5,506 bases of DNA from Minisyncoccota bacterium (lineage in GTDB: Bacteria > Verrucomicrobiota > Lentisphaeria > Oligosphaerales > MVZH01): assembly GCA_021734725.1 (NCBI GenBank), contig JAIPIM010000276.1, forward strand, positions 1 through 5,506. The letters are read 5' to 3'. Both the position numbers and the translations under genes were made by a program. Below, piece after piece: positions 1-5,506 of the stretch. The notes beneath the pieces were generated by a model. The model saw only the letters and a program-made list of their open reading frames with translations, was not told where the DNA came from and ran no database searches. Position 1 is the first letter of the stretch. Every line of letters starts with the position of its first letter.

Positions 1-660
1 CCCACCTACGAGATAACGTTCCAGGTACGTGAAGGAGATGTGTTTGGTCTGGTTCGGGAACGCATACGAAACGGCAAAGGTCGAATTCGAAAGATGGGTG
101 TCGACTACCTCTTCTATTCATTGCTTGACGCCGTTATTGACGGCTACTTCGAGCTGCTCGAGAGGGTCGGGGAGCGAGTGGAAGTGGTGGAGGACAAGGT
201 CATGAAAAACCCGGTCCCCGCCACCCTGGCGGAAATCCATGATCTTCGCACCCAGGTTGTGTTCCTGCGCAAGTCCGTATGGCCGCTGCGCGAGGCCGTG
301 AGCAGTCTGGAAAAGACAGAGTCAAGCCTGATCAAGAAAAACACCAAAGTATTCCTTCGCGATGTCTACGATCACACCATCCAGTTGATCGACACAATCG
401 AGACCTATCGTGATGTGGCCTCGAGCCTGTTCGAAATGTACCTCTCGATGGTCAGCAACCGCATGAACGAAGTCATGAAAGTCCTGACAATCATTGCCAC
501 AATCTTTATTCCCATCACCTTCGTCGCGGGCATCTACGGTATGAACTTCGAGCATATGCCGGAACTGAAATACCCGTGGGCGTATCCCGCGGTGTGGGGG
601 GTGATGATCGGCATTGTGCTGGTCATGCTGGCGTACTTCAAGCGCAAGGACTGGCTGTGA
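1..660 (+). CDS. corA: CorA-family magnesium/cobalt channel, C-terminal part (5' end outside window)
   Basis: This is the C-terminal 219 residues of CorA, the pentameric inner-membrane channel that takes up Mg2+ and can also carry Co2+. The frame is open from the first base and reads PTYEITFQVREGD before a GTG at 40. That stretch matches the CorA cytoplasmic domain, so the GTG is internal and the true start lies upstream. A long charged helical region (about nt 40-480) corresponds to the cytoplasmic domain and stalk helix, including the typical RERIRNGKGRIRKMG stretch and the LRKSVWPLRE segment. Two membrane helices follow, near nt 481-537 and 589-639. Between them is the family signature YGMNFEHMPEL, with the GMN selectivity motif at nt 538-546. 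The protein ends in the usual short basic tail KRKDWL. The reading frame is intact to the TGA. No clear intrinsic terminator follows. Family assignment is very secure; whether Mg2+ or Co2+ is the main substrate cannot be read from the sequence. Confidence 0.96.
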   Translation, partial: PTYEITFQVREGDVFGLVRERIRNGKGRIRKMGVDYLFYSLLDAVIDGYFELLERVGERVEVVEDKVMKNPVPATLAEIHDLRTQVVFLRKSVWPLREAVSSLEKTESSLIKKNTKVFLRDVYDHTIQLIDTIETYRDVASSLFEMYLSMVSNRMNEVMKVLTIIATIFIPITFVAGIYGMNFEHMPELKYPWAYPAVWGVMIGIVLVMLAYFKRKDWL

Positions 661-752
661 AAACATTCTGGTTATGCCCTGTCCCGTTGGGTCCGTAAGT
701 ATGGAAGAATTATTTGATCGGAAAGGTGGTCCGGGTGGAAAGCGCGGACGAA

Positions 753-811
753 CGCCGGCGGGCTGAAGCCGCGCCTTCAACTGCCGCGTGAACGCGGAAC
801 TGCGGCCGAAT
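753..811 (+). repeat. 59-bp REP-type repeat, copy 1
   Basis: This is an exact 59-bp match to 937-995. It contains two potential hairpins that share the tetraloop TGAA. The first is imperfect: GGC (761-763), TGAA, GCC (768-770), with outer GGC/GCC pairs at 757-759 and 773-775. The second is perfect: CCGCG (784-788), TGAA (789-792), CGCGG (793-797). The second hairpin sits in a 20-nt core at 782-801 that also occurs, inverted and with changed stem pairs, in the 39-bp repeats. REP elements mobilised by RAYT transposases have this size and palindromic form. Confidence 0.85.
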
Positions 812-834
812 CGCCGCGTGATGTGTGCGGAAAT

Positions 835-873
835 GTCAGAGTTCCGTCTTCAGACGGCAGCAGCAGCGAGACT
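835..873 (-). repeat. 39-bp REP-type repeat, copy 1 (REP core on the minus strand)
   Basis: This is an exact 39-bp match to 1722-1760. It contains a perfect hairpin CCGTC (844-848), TTCA (849-852), GACGG (853-857). Read on the minus strand the loop is TGAA, and the 20-nt core (840-859) is TGCCGTCTGAAGACGGAACT. That is the same element as in the 59-bp repeat with two compensatory stem changes. With the + oriented core at 782-801 it makes an inverted REP pair, similar to a BIME. Confidence 0.85.
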
Positions 874-936
874 TCAGCGAGCGGAGCGGTTCGCCTGGCA
901 CTGGACGCCGCGAGGCCCGTCGGGGTTGCGGGGGGG

Positions 937-995
937 CGCCGGCGGGCTGAAGCCGCGCCTTCAACTGCCGCGTGAACGCGGAACTGCGGCCGAAT
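937..995 (+). repeat. 59-bp REP-type repeat, copy 2
   Basis: Identical over 59 bp to 753-811 and in the same orientation. The perfect hairpin is CCGCG (968-972), TGAA (973-976), CGCGG (977-981), and the 20-nt REP core is 966-985. The identity stops sharply: after it the sequence becomes AT-rich and leads into the transposase. This copy forms the upstream border of the transposase unit. Confidence 0.85.
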
Positions 996-1069
996 TTGTG
1001 CAGACTTATTGATACGAAAAAGGTTGGCATATTCGGATTTTTCATATACCTTATAAATAATAGCCAATC

Positions 1070-1098
1070 AAGATAGTGTTATTTCAGGGGCTTATAAT
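1070..1098 (+). promoter_or_regulatory. Candidate sigma70-type promoter for the transposase
   Basis: A perfect TATAAT lies at 1093-1098, inside an AT-rich stretch and 26 bp before the ATG. The hexamer 17 bp upstream (1070-1075, AAGATA) matches TTGACA poorly, at 3 of 6 positions. The -10 box is therefore good and the -35 box weak. A TTGGCA at 1024-1029 resembles a -35 box but has no well-spaced -10 partner. Confidence 0.4.
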
Positions 1099-1112
1099 GC
1101 ATATTTTAAGAT

Positions 1113-1117
1113 AAGGA
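1113..1117 (+). promoter_or_regulatory. Ribosome binding site of the transposase
   Basis: AAGGA lies 7 bases before the ATG at 1125. This spacing supports that ATG as the original start. Confidence 0.6.
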
Positions 1118-1124
1118 CCAGGCC

Positions 1125-1719
1125 ATGGCCTATAACTGGCGGCAGATGACGAATGAGCAGCGCGCTGAGGTTTTGCGTACCCGCCAGGAGTCAGGACAGC
1201 CCTGGCACGGACCACCCCATGGTCTGGAACGGCATTGGTATCATGTCGCTGCTGCGTGCTACGATCATCAGCACATTATCGGCAATAGCCCCGAACGACT
1301 GGCGCTGTTCGAAACAAAATTGCTGGTAATCCTGTCGCCGGAGTGCGAGAAAATCAGTGGTTGGTGTGTGTTGCCAAATCATTATCATGTGCTTGTGCAA
1401 TGCCGCAGCGTGCCATTATGCCGCGCTGCCTTGGGGCTCGACATCCCATCTTTGGAACGTTGAGGATGGTACCTCCGGAAGAAAATGCTGGCATCGTTGT
1501 GAGCCGCGCGAGATTAAGAACGAATCGCATCGTTGGGCAACCCTGAACTATATCCACCATAACCCGGTTCACCACCGGTACGTTGAGTATTGGCATCACT
1601 GGGCGTTTTCGAGCGCCCGGCAATATCTGGATGAATTGGGTCGTAAAGAAGCCGCGCGGGTCTGGCGTGAATATCCGATATACAATATGGGTACGACGTG
1701 GGACGCTCCGGACATGTGA
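1125..1719 (+). pseudogene. REP-associated tyrosine transposase (RAYT, Y1/TnpA-like HUH), frameshifted
   Basis: RAYTs are single-strand DNA transposases of the IS200/IS605 TnpA superfamily that cut and move REP hairpins. Two frames together make one protein. Frame one (from ATG 1125) gives the N-terminal part, with HGPPHGLERHWYHVAAACYDH, SPERL, and the metal-binding HUH motif HYH within NHYHVLV (H at 1380-1382, residues 86-88). It then leaves the family pattern after RAALG at about 1436 and stops with TGA at 1461-1463. The continuation TSHLWN, GRKCWH, WATLNYIHHNPV, REYPIYNMG runs in another frame from about 1441 to TGA 1717-1719. It includes the probable catalytic tyrosine (TAT 1549-1551). 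From remembered family sequences, about five residues (RLHGR-like) are expected between the halves where four bases remain, so a net loss of about 11 bp is inferred. The 112-residue product would have HUH but no catalytic tyrosine, hence no activity. A sequencing error is a less likely explanation because residues are also missing. Confidence 0.88.
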
Positions 1720-1721
1720 CC

Positions 1722-1760
1722 GTCAGAGTTCCGTCTTCAGACGGCAGCAGCAGCGAGACT
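1722..1760 (-). repeat. 39-bp REP-type repeat, copy 2 (REP core on the minus strand)
   Basis: Identical to 835-873 over 39 bp. The hairpin is CCGTC (1731-1735), TTCA (1736-1739), GACGG (1740-1744), and the minus-strand core is 1727-1746. It begins two bases after the transposase stop codon and forms the downstream border of the transposase unit. It ends nine bases before the -35 box of the candidate promoter for the restriction-modification gene. The hairpin lacks a following T-run, so it is not a standard intrinsic terminator. Confidence 0.85.
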
Positions 1761-1769
1761 GAATCCCCG

Positions 1770-1798
1770 TTGACTTCATGCATACGCCGTGGTAGATT
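1770..1798 (+). promoter_or_regulatory. Candidate sigma70-type promoter of the restriction-modification gene
   Basis: TTGACT (1770-1775, 5 of 6 matches to TTGACA) is followed after exactly 17 bp by TAGATT (1793-1798, 4 of 6 matches to TATAAT). Transcription would start near 1805 and leave a leader of about 150 bases before the ATG at 1959. The promoter lies just outside the REP repeat, so it may belong to the original locus rather than to the mobile unit. It is predicted from consensus alone. Confidence 0.5.
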
Positions 1799-1846
1799 CG
1801 GCACTGTCGGAGGAAAACGAACTGCGTCGCTTCTGTATTGACCAGC

Positions 1847-1864
1847 GGGCCATAGGATAGGCCC
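1847..1864. repeat. Short inverted repeat in the leader
   Basis: GGGCC (1847-1851) and GGCCC (1860-1864) form a perfect 5-bp stem around an 8-base loop. Only a GTTT follows after a few bases, too weak for a terminator. The role is unknown and it could be chance in GC-rich DNA. Confidence 0.3.
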
Positions 1865-1879
1865 CCGTTTAGGTTTCGT

Positions 1880-1921
1880 GCGGACGGTATACCAAAGGGC
1901 CTCAGCGCCGCGACCGTCCGC
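1880..1921. repeat. 9-bp perfect inverted repeat upstream of the restriction-modification start
   Basis: GCGGACGGT (1880-1888) and ACCGTCCGC (1913-1921) are perfect reverse complements separated by 24 bases. The downstream arm ends 37 bases before the ATG. In RNA this gives a stable leader hairpin; in DNA it could be a two-site operator. No T-run follows, so it does not look like a terminator. Function is unknown. Confidence 0.45.
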
Positions 1922-1948
1922 GAATACTGTAGGCTAATACACTCGTCT

Positions 1949-1954
1949 GGGAGG
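1949..1954 (+). promoter_or_regulatory. Ribosome binding site that sets the start of the restriction-modification gene
   Basis: GGGAGG lies 4 bases before the ATG at 1959. The in-frame stop TAA at 1935-1937 blocks any further upstream start, and no other ATG, GTG or TTG lies between, so this ATG is the natural start. The spacing is slightly short. Confidence 0.65.
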
Positions 1955-1958
1955 CCGA

Positions 1959-4900
1959 ATGATCGAACAACCCCTGATCGAAGATCATAGTCTCAAAGCA
2001 TCCTGGTACGAGGACTATGAAGCGTTCCTCTCCGACGGCAGAGATGCCGAGCTCCAGGCGCGGCTCGAGGCCTGGGCGCAACGGGATGTGCTCAACGAAA
2101 CCGCGTCGGAGACCGCATTTATCCAGCGCTTTTTTGTCGACATCTGGGGTTATACGACGCAGGGCGGTCGGGGCGAGGGCGACTATACCTGCCGTCCCCA
2201 GTTCGAGGTGAAGCGCGCGGGGCAGGGCGGCGGGATGGGACGCGCCGATCTCGCGCTCGGTCATTTCGGCGCTGGGCGCGACGGGGTCCCTCAGGTTCTT
2301 TGCGAATTCAAAGATATCCGCTCCGGACTCGACGCCCGTCAGAATCGTAAAGACAACACACGCTCGCCGGTCGATCAGTGTTTCGATTACCTGCAGGAAG
2401 CATTCCAGTCGAGGGAACGCGATACGCTGATAACACCCTCCTGGGCGCTGGTTACCGACATGCAGGAGTTTCGCCTTTACTCCCGCGCGACGGGTAAAGC
2501 TCAGTCTCAACGGTTTGTACTTATCGAAGACGACGATCCGCGCGTTCCCGCCTTGCTGGGCGACAGTGAATCCGCGGCTTTTCGGAGGTTTGTGTTCTGG
2601 CGCATTTTCCAACCGGACATGCTGCTTGCCGAGCGCGGAAGCAGTCGACTGGACGACCTTATCCGCGATCAAATAGTGCACGAGAAAGAGATCGAAGCGA
2701 CGTTCTACCGCGAATACCGCGCCTACCGGGAGCGTGTGTATCATGCAATCATTGATGCCAATCCGAATTTTGCCGGCACCCGCGGGAAGCTTGTCCGCCT
2801 CACGCAACGCTTTCTGGACAGGTGTATTTTTGTGCTTTTCTGCGAAGACATGGGGCATGCCCTCCGGTATCCCCCGGGGTTGATGCGCGACCTGCTCATC
2901 GAATACAGCAACAGCAAGTTTTACAACCCCGAGGGATCGGCACCCTGGGACGGCCTGCGCGGTCTGTTCCGGACCATGCGCGACGGCGGCGAGTACGGCA
3001 GCCATGCCATTGACCGTTTTAACGGCGGGCTCTTCGAGGAAGATCCGGAGCTGGAGTCCCTGACCATTCCCGCCAAGGTTTTCTGTGCTGAAGGGCAGGG
3101 TGGCGGCGGCGACGCAACGCTCCGCGAGCATCCCGATACGCTGCTGTACTTCTCGGCTGCCTACAACTTCGGCGTCGTCGGCAGCACCAGCGAGCGCGTC
3201 ATCGGCCTGACCACGCTCGGACGCATCTTCGAGCAGTCGATTACGGAACTGGAAATCATGGAGGCCGAGGCGGACGGACGCGTCTCGATCAACCGTCTCA
3301 CAAAACGCAAGTGCGACGGTGTCTACTACACCCCCGAGTGGGTCACGAAGTACATTGTCGAACACACCGTCGGCACACGGTTTGCCGACATCAAGGCCGA
3401 ACTCGGCATGGGGACCCTGCCGCCGCTCGATGACGCCGCAATCGCCGAACATCGCGCCTTTCAGAGAGACAAACGCCGGACCGCCACGACCGCCGGGAAG
3501 CATCGCGATTTTCTGTCAAACTACCGTAAGCGTCTCGACCAAATCAAGATCGTGGACCCGGCTTGCGGCTCGGGCGCGTTTCTGATCCAGGCACTGAATC
3601 GTCTGGTCGAGGAATACCGTTGGGTTACCGCCGAGCAGGAGCGCATCGAGGGGCATCCCGGTCTTTTCGATCAGGACGAGGTTATCCGCTCGATCCTGTC
3701 GCACAACATCTACGGCGTGGACATTAACCCGGAGTCCATCGAAATCACCAAGCTGGCGCTGTGGCTGCATACCGCCGCGCCGGGAAAACCGCTGTGCGCG
3801 CTGGACCATAATATCCGCTGCGGCAACAGCCTGGTCGGTCCCGATTTCGGCGGGTTTTACAGTCAGAAGCACGACACGCTCTTCGAACAGGCCGACCCCA
3901 ATCAACGCGAGCGGGTCAACGCCTTCGACTGGGAGGCCGCGTTCCCGGAAGTCTTTTCCCATGGCGGCTTCGATTGCGTGGTCGGCAATCCGCCGTACAT
4001 CAAGCTTCAGCATTTCCGCCGCGCCCAGGCCGATGTTGCCGAATACCTCACCACCGTCAACCGCCCGGACGGCTCGCCGGTCTACGAGAGCACGCGCAGC
4101 GGCAACTTCGATATGTACCTGCCGTTCATCGAGAAAGGCATTGCGCTTCTCAGGCCCGAGGGGCGCATGGGGTATATCGCGCCGAACGTCTGGATGGTCA
4201 ACGAGTACGGCAAGGCGTTGCGCAACAAGATCAAGCGCACCCGAGCGCTTGACCGCTGGCTCGATTTCAAGAGCTTCCAGGTGTTCGACGAAGCCATCAC
4301 CTACACCGCACTGCAATTCTTCCGCGGCTCGCCGTCCCCGGCCGTCACCTGCGCCTTCGCGCCCGACGGGAATACGGCGGGGATCGAGTGGGATAATCCG
4401 GACGCCAACATCCCTTACGACGAACTGCCTAAGGACAAGGCGTGGAATCTCATGTCCGATGCAGAGCGCGCATTAATTGAGAAACTCGGCCAAAATAGCC
4501 AAAAACTTGGCGACAAGCGTTGGACACAGCAGATATTTCAAGGCTTCAAAACTAGCGGTGACGCCTTGTACGTTGCCGCTGATAGCTCTCCGGGGCGGTA
4601 CAGTTTCCACTTCCCTGACAACAACGTGCGAGAACGCCGGATTGAAGTTGAAATCATGTTCCCCGTAATGTCTGGAGCAGAAGCGAAAAGATACGAAGCA
4701 CCGTCAACAACGCGGTCTATTTTGGTCCCGTACCGCGTTGATGGAGACGACGCACGTGTTCTGAGTGGCCAAGAGCTGGAATCGACCTACCCAAACTGTT
4801 GGGCCTACCTGTCAGAACGGCGGGTTGAATTCGAGGCCCGCGAGAAGGGCAGGATGATTGGCAGTCTTGAGTGGTGGGCATACATATATCCAAAGAATCT

Positions 4901-5506
4901 CCGTCAAATGAGAAAGCCAAAGTTGCTCGTTGCTGGCACTGCCCCTGAACTCCGCGTCACAAGCGACCCCGATGGAAGGTATGCCTTTCTCGGTGGCCGG
5001 GTCTACGGAATACTCCCAGCGAGAGCCGAGGAGATGAGCTTCTTGCTCGGAGTGCTCAACTCAGCGCCCGTCAACCGCTTTTTCACAAGTGCGGCTCGGC
5101 CCAAGGCTGGCGGTTTTTACGACATTGAAACACAATTCCTGGCTCCGCTTCCCATCCCCGACGCTTCCGAATCAGAGAAACACGAGGTCGGCGAGCGTGC
5201 ATTGGCTCTCCAGGACCTGCACACTCGGCGTCGGGATCTTGTGCAGGCGATCGACGACCGGTTGCGGAGTGGCCAGACCGTCCCCATGTCGCCCAACCCC
5301 GGCCCCGACTGGCTGTGGACCGAAGTCGTCTCGGTCAAGTCCTGGAAATCCCATCCGGACGCACCCGAAGACCTCAAAGGCCGCGAACTCACCGCCTGGG
5401 CCAAGGCGCGGTACGAGGCCGCGCTCGACGCACGCCCCGAAGCCCTGGATGTGCTTTTGCAGCCGGGCGCGCAACTCACGGTCGAGAACAGTGACGACCA
5501 CATCGC
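1959..5506 (+). CDS. Type IIG (Eco57I-like) restriction endonuclease/adenine methyltransferase, 3' end outside window
   Basis: One uninterrupted frame of 1182 codons runs off the window end. The predicted enzyme cuts unmodified DNA and methylates adenine (N6) at its own recognition site, a self-contained defence against phage and foreign DNA. Residues 1-200 form a PD-(D/E)XK nuclease domain like the HsdR N-terminus: NETASETAF helix (46-54), D97 in RADLALG, E116-F-K118 in LCEFKD, and a QxxxY motif at 140-144. Residues of about 220-450 are a helical connector. The gamma-class methyltransferase follows in the order X, I, II, IV: YYTP (456-459), DPACGSGAF (533-541) for S-adenosylmethionine, YGVDINPES with D588, and catalytic NPPY (677-680). 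Residues of about 830-1067 look like the target recognition domain, ending in the characteristic FLAPLPIP (1060-1067). Enzymes of this build are often 1000-1350 residues, so little is missing. No separate methylase or specificity gene is visible. It could instead be a methylase-led system such as BREX PglX, but the N-terminal nuclease argues for type IIG. Confidence 0.93.
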   Translation, partial: MIEQPLIEDHSLKASWYEDYEAFLSDGRDAELQARLEAWAQRDVLNETASETAFIQRFFVDIWGYTTQGGRGEGDYTCRPQFEVKRAGQGGGMGRADLALGHFGAGRDGVPQVLCEFKDIRSGLDARQNRKDNTRSPVDQCFDYLQEAFQSRERDTLITPSWALVTDMQEFRLYSRATGKAQSQRFVLIEDDDPRVPALLGDSESAAFRRFVFWRIFQPDMLLAERGSSRLDDLIRDQIVHEKEIEATFYREYRAYRERVYHAIIDANPNFAGTRGKLVRLTQRFLDRCIFVLFCEDMGHALRYPPGLMRDLLIEYSNSKFYNPEGSAPWDGLRGLFRTMRDGGEYGSHAIDRFNGGLFEEDPELESLTIPAKVFCAEGQGGGGDATLREHPDTLLYFSAAYNFGVVGSTSERVIGLTTLGRIFEQSITELEIMEAEADGRVSINRLTKRKCDGVYYTPEWVTKYIVEHTVGTRFADIKAELGMGTLPPLDDAAIAEHRAFQRDKRRTATTAGKHRDFLSNYRKRLDQIKIVDPACGSGAFLIQALNRLVEEYRWVTAEQERIEGHPGLFDQDEVIRSILSHNIYGVDINPESIEITKLALWLHTAAPGKPLCALDHNIRCGNSLVGPDFGGFYSQKHDTLFEQADPNQRERVNAFDWEAAFPEVFSHGGFDCVVGNPPYIKLQHFRRAQADVAEYLTTVNRPDGSPVYESTRSGNFDMYLPFIEKGIALLRPEGRMGYIAPNVWMVNEYGKALRNKIKRTRALDRWLDFKSFQVFDEAITYTALQFFRGSPSPAVTCAFAPDGNTAGIEWDNPDANIPYDELPKDKAWNLMSDAERALIEKLGQNSQKLGDKRWTQQIFQGFKTSGDALYVAADSSPGRYSFHFPDNNVRERRIEVEIMFPVMSGAEAKRYEAPSTTRSILVPYRVDGDDARVLSGQELESTYPNCWAYLSERRVEFEAREKGRMIGSLEWWAYIYPKNLRQMRKPKLLVAGTAPELRVTSDPDGRYAFLGGRVYGILPARAEEMSFLLGVLNSAPVNRFFTSAARPKAGGFYDIETQFLAPLPIPDASESEKHEVGERALALQDLHTRRRDLVQAIDDRLRSGQTVPMSPNPGPDWLWTEVVSVKSWKSHPDAPEDLKGRELTAWAKARYEAALDARPEALDVLLQPGAQLTVENSDDHI

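Larger units (their letters stand above)
661..1124. other. Non-coding interval between corA and the transposase remnant
   Basis: No convincing gene lies in these 464 bases. Short open frames on both strands are low-complexity readings of the repeats, and the same peptide string SLLLPSEDGTL recurs from two repeat copies. The interval has three parts: about 90 bp of unremarkable sequence after corA, a GC-rich block of REP-type repeats (753-995), and an AT-rich stretch (about 996-1118) that carries a possible promoter and the transposase ribosome binding site. Positions 874-936, between the repeats, show nothing recognisable. Confidence 0.8.
753..1760 (+). mobile_element. RAYT/REP (BIME-like) locus: repeats plus degenerate transposase
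   Basis: Four REP cores lie in alternating orientation: + at 782-801, - at 840-859, + at 966-985, - at 1727-1746. The first two form a compact unit in which the 59-bp and 39-bp repeats are 23 bp apart. The last two enclose the transposase remnant in the same order and orientation. RAYT genes are known to sit singly in genomes flanked by the REP elements they act on, so the limits given here are the outer repeat borders. No target-site duplication is expected for Y1-type HUH transposases. Because the transposase is frameshifted, this copy is probably inactive unless another RAYT in the genome acts on the repeats. Confidence 0.7.

Noticed and set aside
40..42. GTG as the start of corA
   Set aside because: The frame is open upstream to the window edge, and the preceding residues fit the CorA domain, so the GTG is internal.
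322..780. 152-codon minus-strand frame over corA and the first repeat
   Set aside because: It overlaps the conserved GMN end of corA and starts within a REP repeat. The sequence is low-complexity and matches nothing known.
753..995. CRISPR array
   Set aside because: There are only two copies of each repeat, spacing is irregular, the repeats contain REP hairpins, and no cas gene is present.
1847..1921. Intrinsic terminator in the leader
   Set aside because: Both stems lack a following run of T residues.
1902..3503. 533-codon open frame on the minus strand
   Set aside because: It lies antisense to the restriction-modification gene, whose nuclease motifs and YYTP are clear on the + strand here. 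Its translation shows no recognisable family, and long antisense frames are common opposite GC-rich genes.
3516..4316. 266-codon open frame on the minus strand
   Set aside because: It is opposite the methyltransferase motifs DPACGSGAF and NPPY, so it is a shadow of the real coding strand.
1959..5506. BREX PglX or DISARM methylase
   Set aside because: The N-terminal D...EXK nuclease domain points to a self-contained type IIG enzyme, and no BREX or DISARM partner gene lies in the window. Genes beyond the window end could change this.

Overview
The window reads as bacterial chromosomal DNA with a GC-rich core (roughly 60% in the well-conserved coding stretches). It carries three coding units, all on the + strand. 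The CorA and transposase types are common in Gram-negative lineages, and REP-associated transposases are frequent in Proteobacteria and in the Planctomycetes/Verrucomicrobia/Kiritimatiellae group. No gene here fixes the taxon, so the host remains open.

Positions 1-660 hold the 3' part of a corA magnesium/cobalt channel gene whose start lies before the window. Positions 661-1124 are non-coding and repeat-rich: two exact copies of a 59-bp repeat, the first of two exact copies of a 39-bp repeat, then an AT-rich stretch with a plausible promoter. Positions 1125-1719 are a broken REP-associated tyrosine transposase (RAYT). Its HUH half and its catalytic-tyrosine half lie in different frames. The second 39-bp repeat follows two bases after the transposase stop. 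Positions 1761-1958 form a leader with a candidate promoter, two inverted repeats and a ribosome binding site. From 1959 to the window end (still open after 1182 codons) runs one very large gene for a single-chain type IIG (Eco57I-like) restriction-modification enzyme. It has an N-terminal PD-(D/E)XK-type nuclease, a central gamma-class N6-adenine methyltransferase and a C-terminal target recognition domain.

The most interesting structure is in the repeats. The 59-bp and 39-bp repeats look unrelated, but each contains the same 20-nt REP element in opposite orientation (TGCCGNNTGAANNCGGAACT). The only differences are two base pairs of the stem, and both changes preserve pairing. The broken transposase sits between one 59-bp and one 39-bp repeat, while a short unit just upstream has the same two repeats only 23 bp apart. 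This is the layout expected of a RAYT with its REP/BIME elements. The restriction-modification gene is an independent neighbour, probably a defence gene, whose recognition domain differs in base composition from the rest of the gene.
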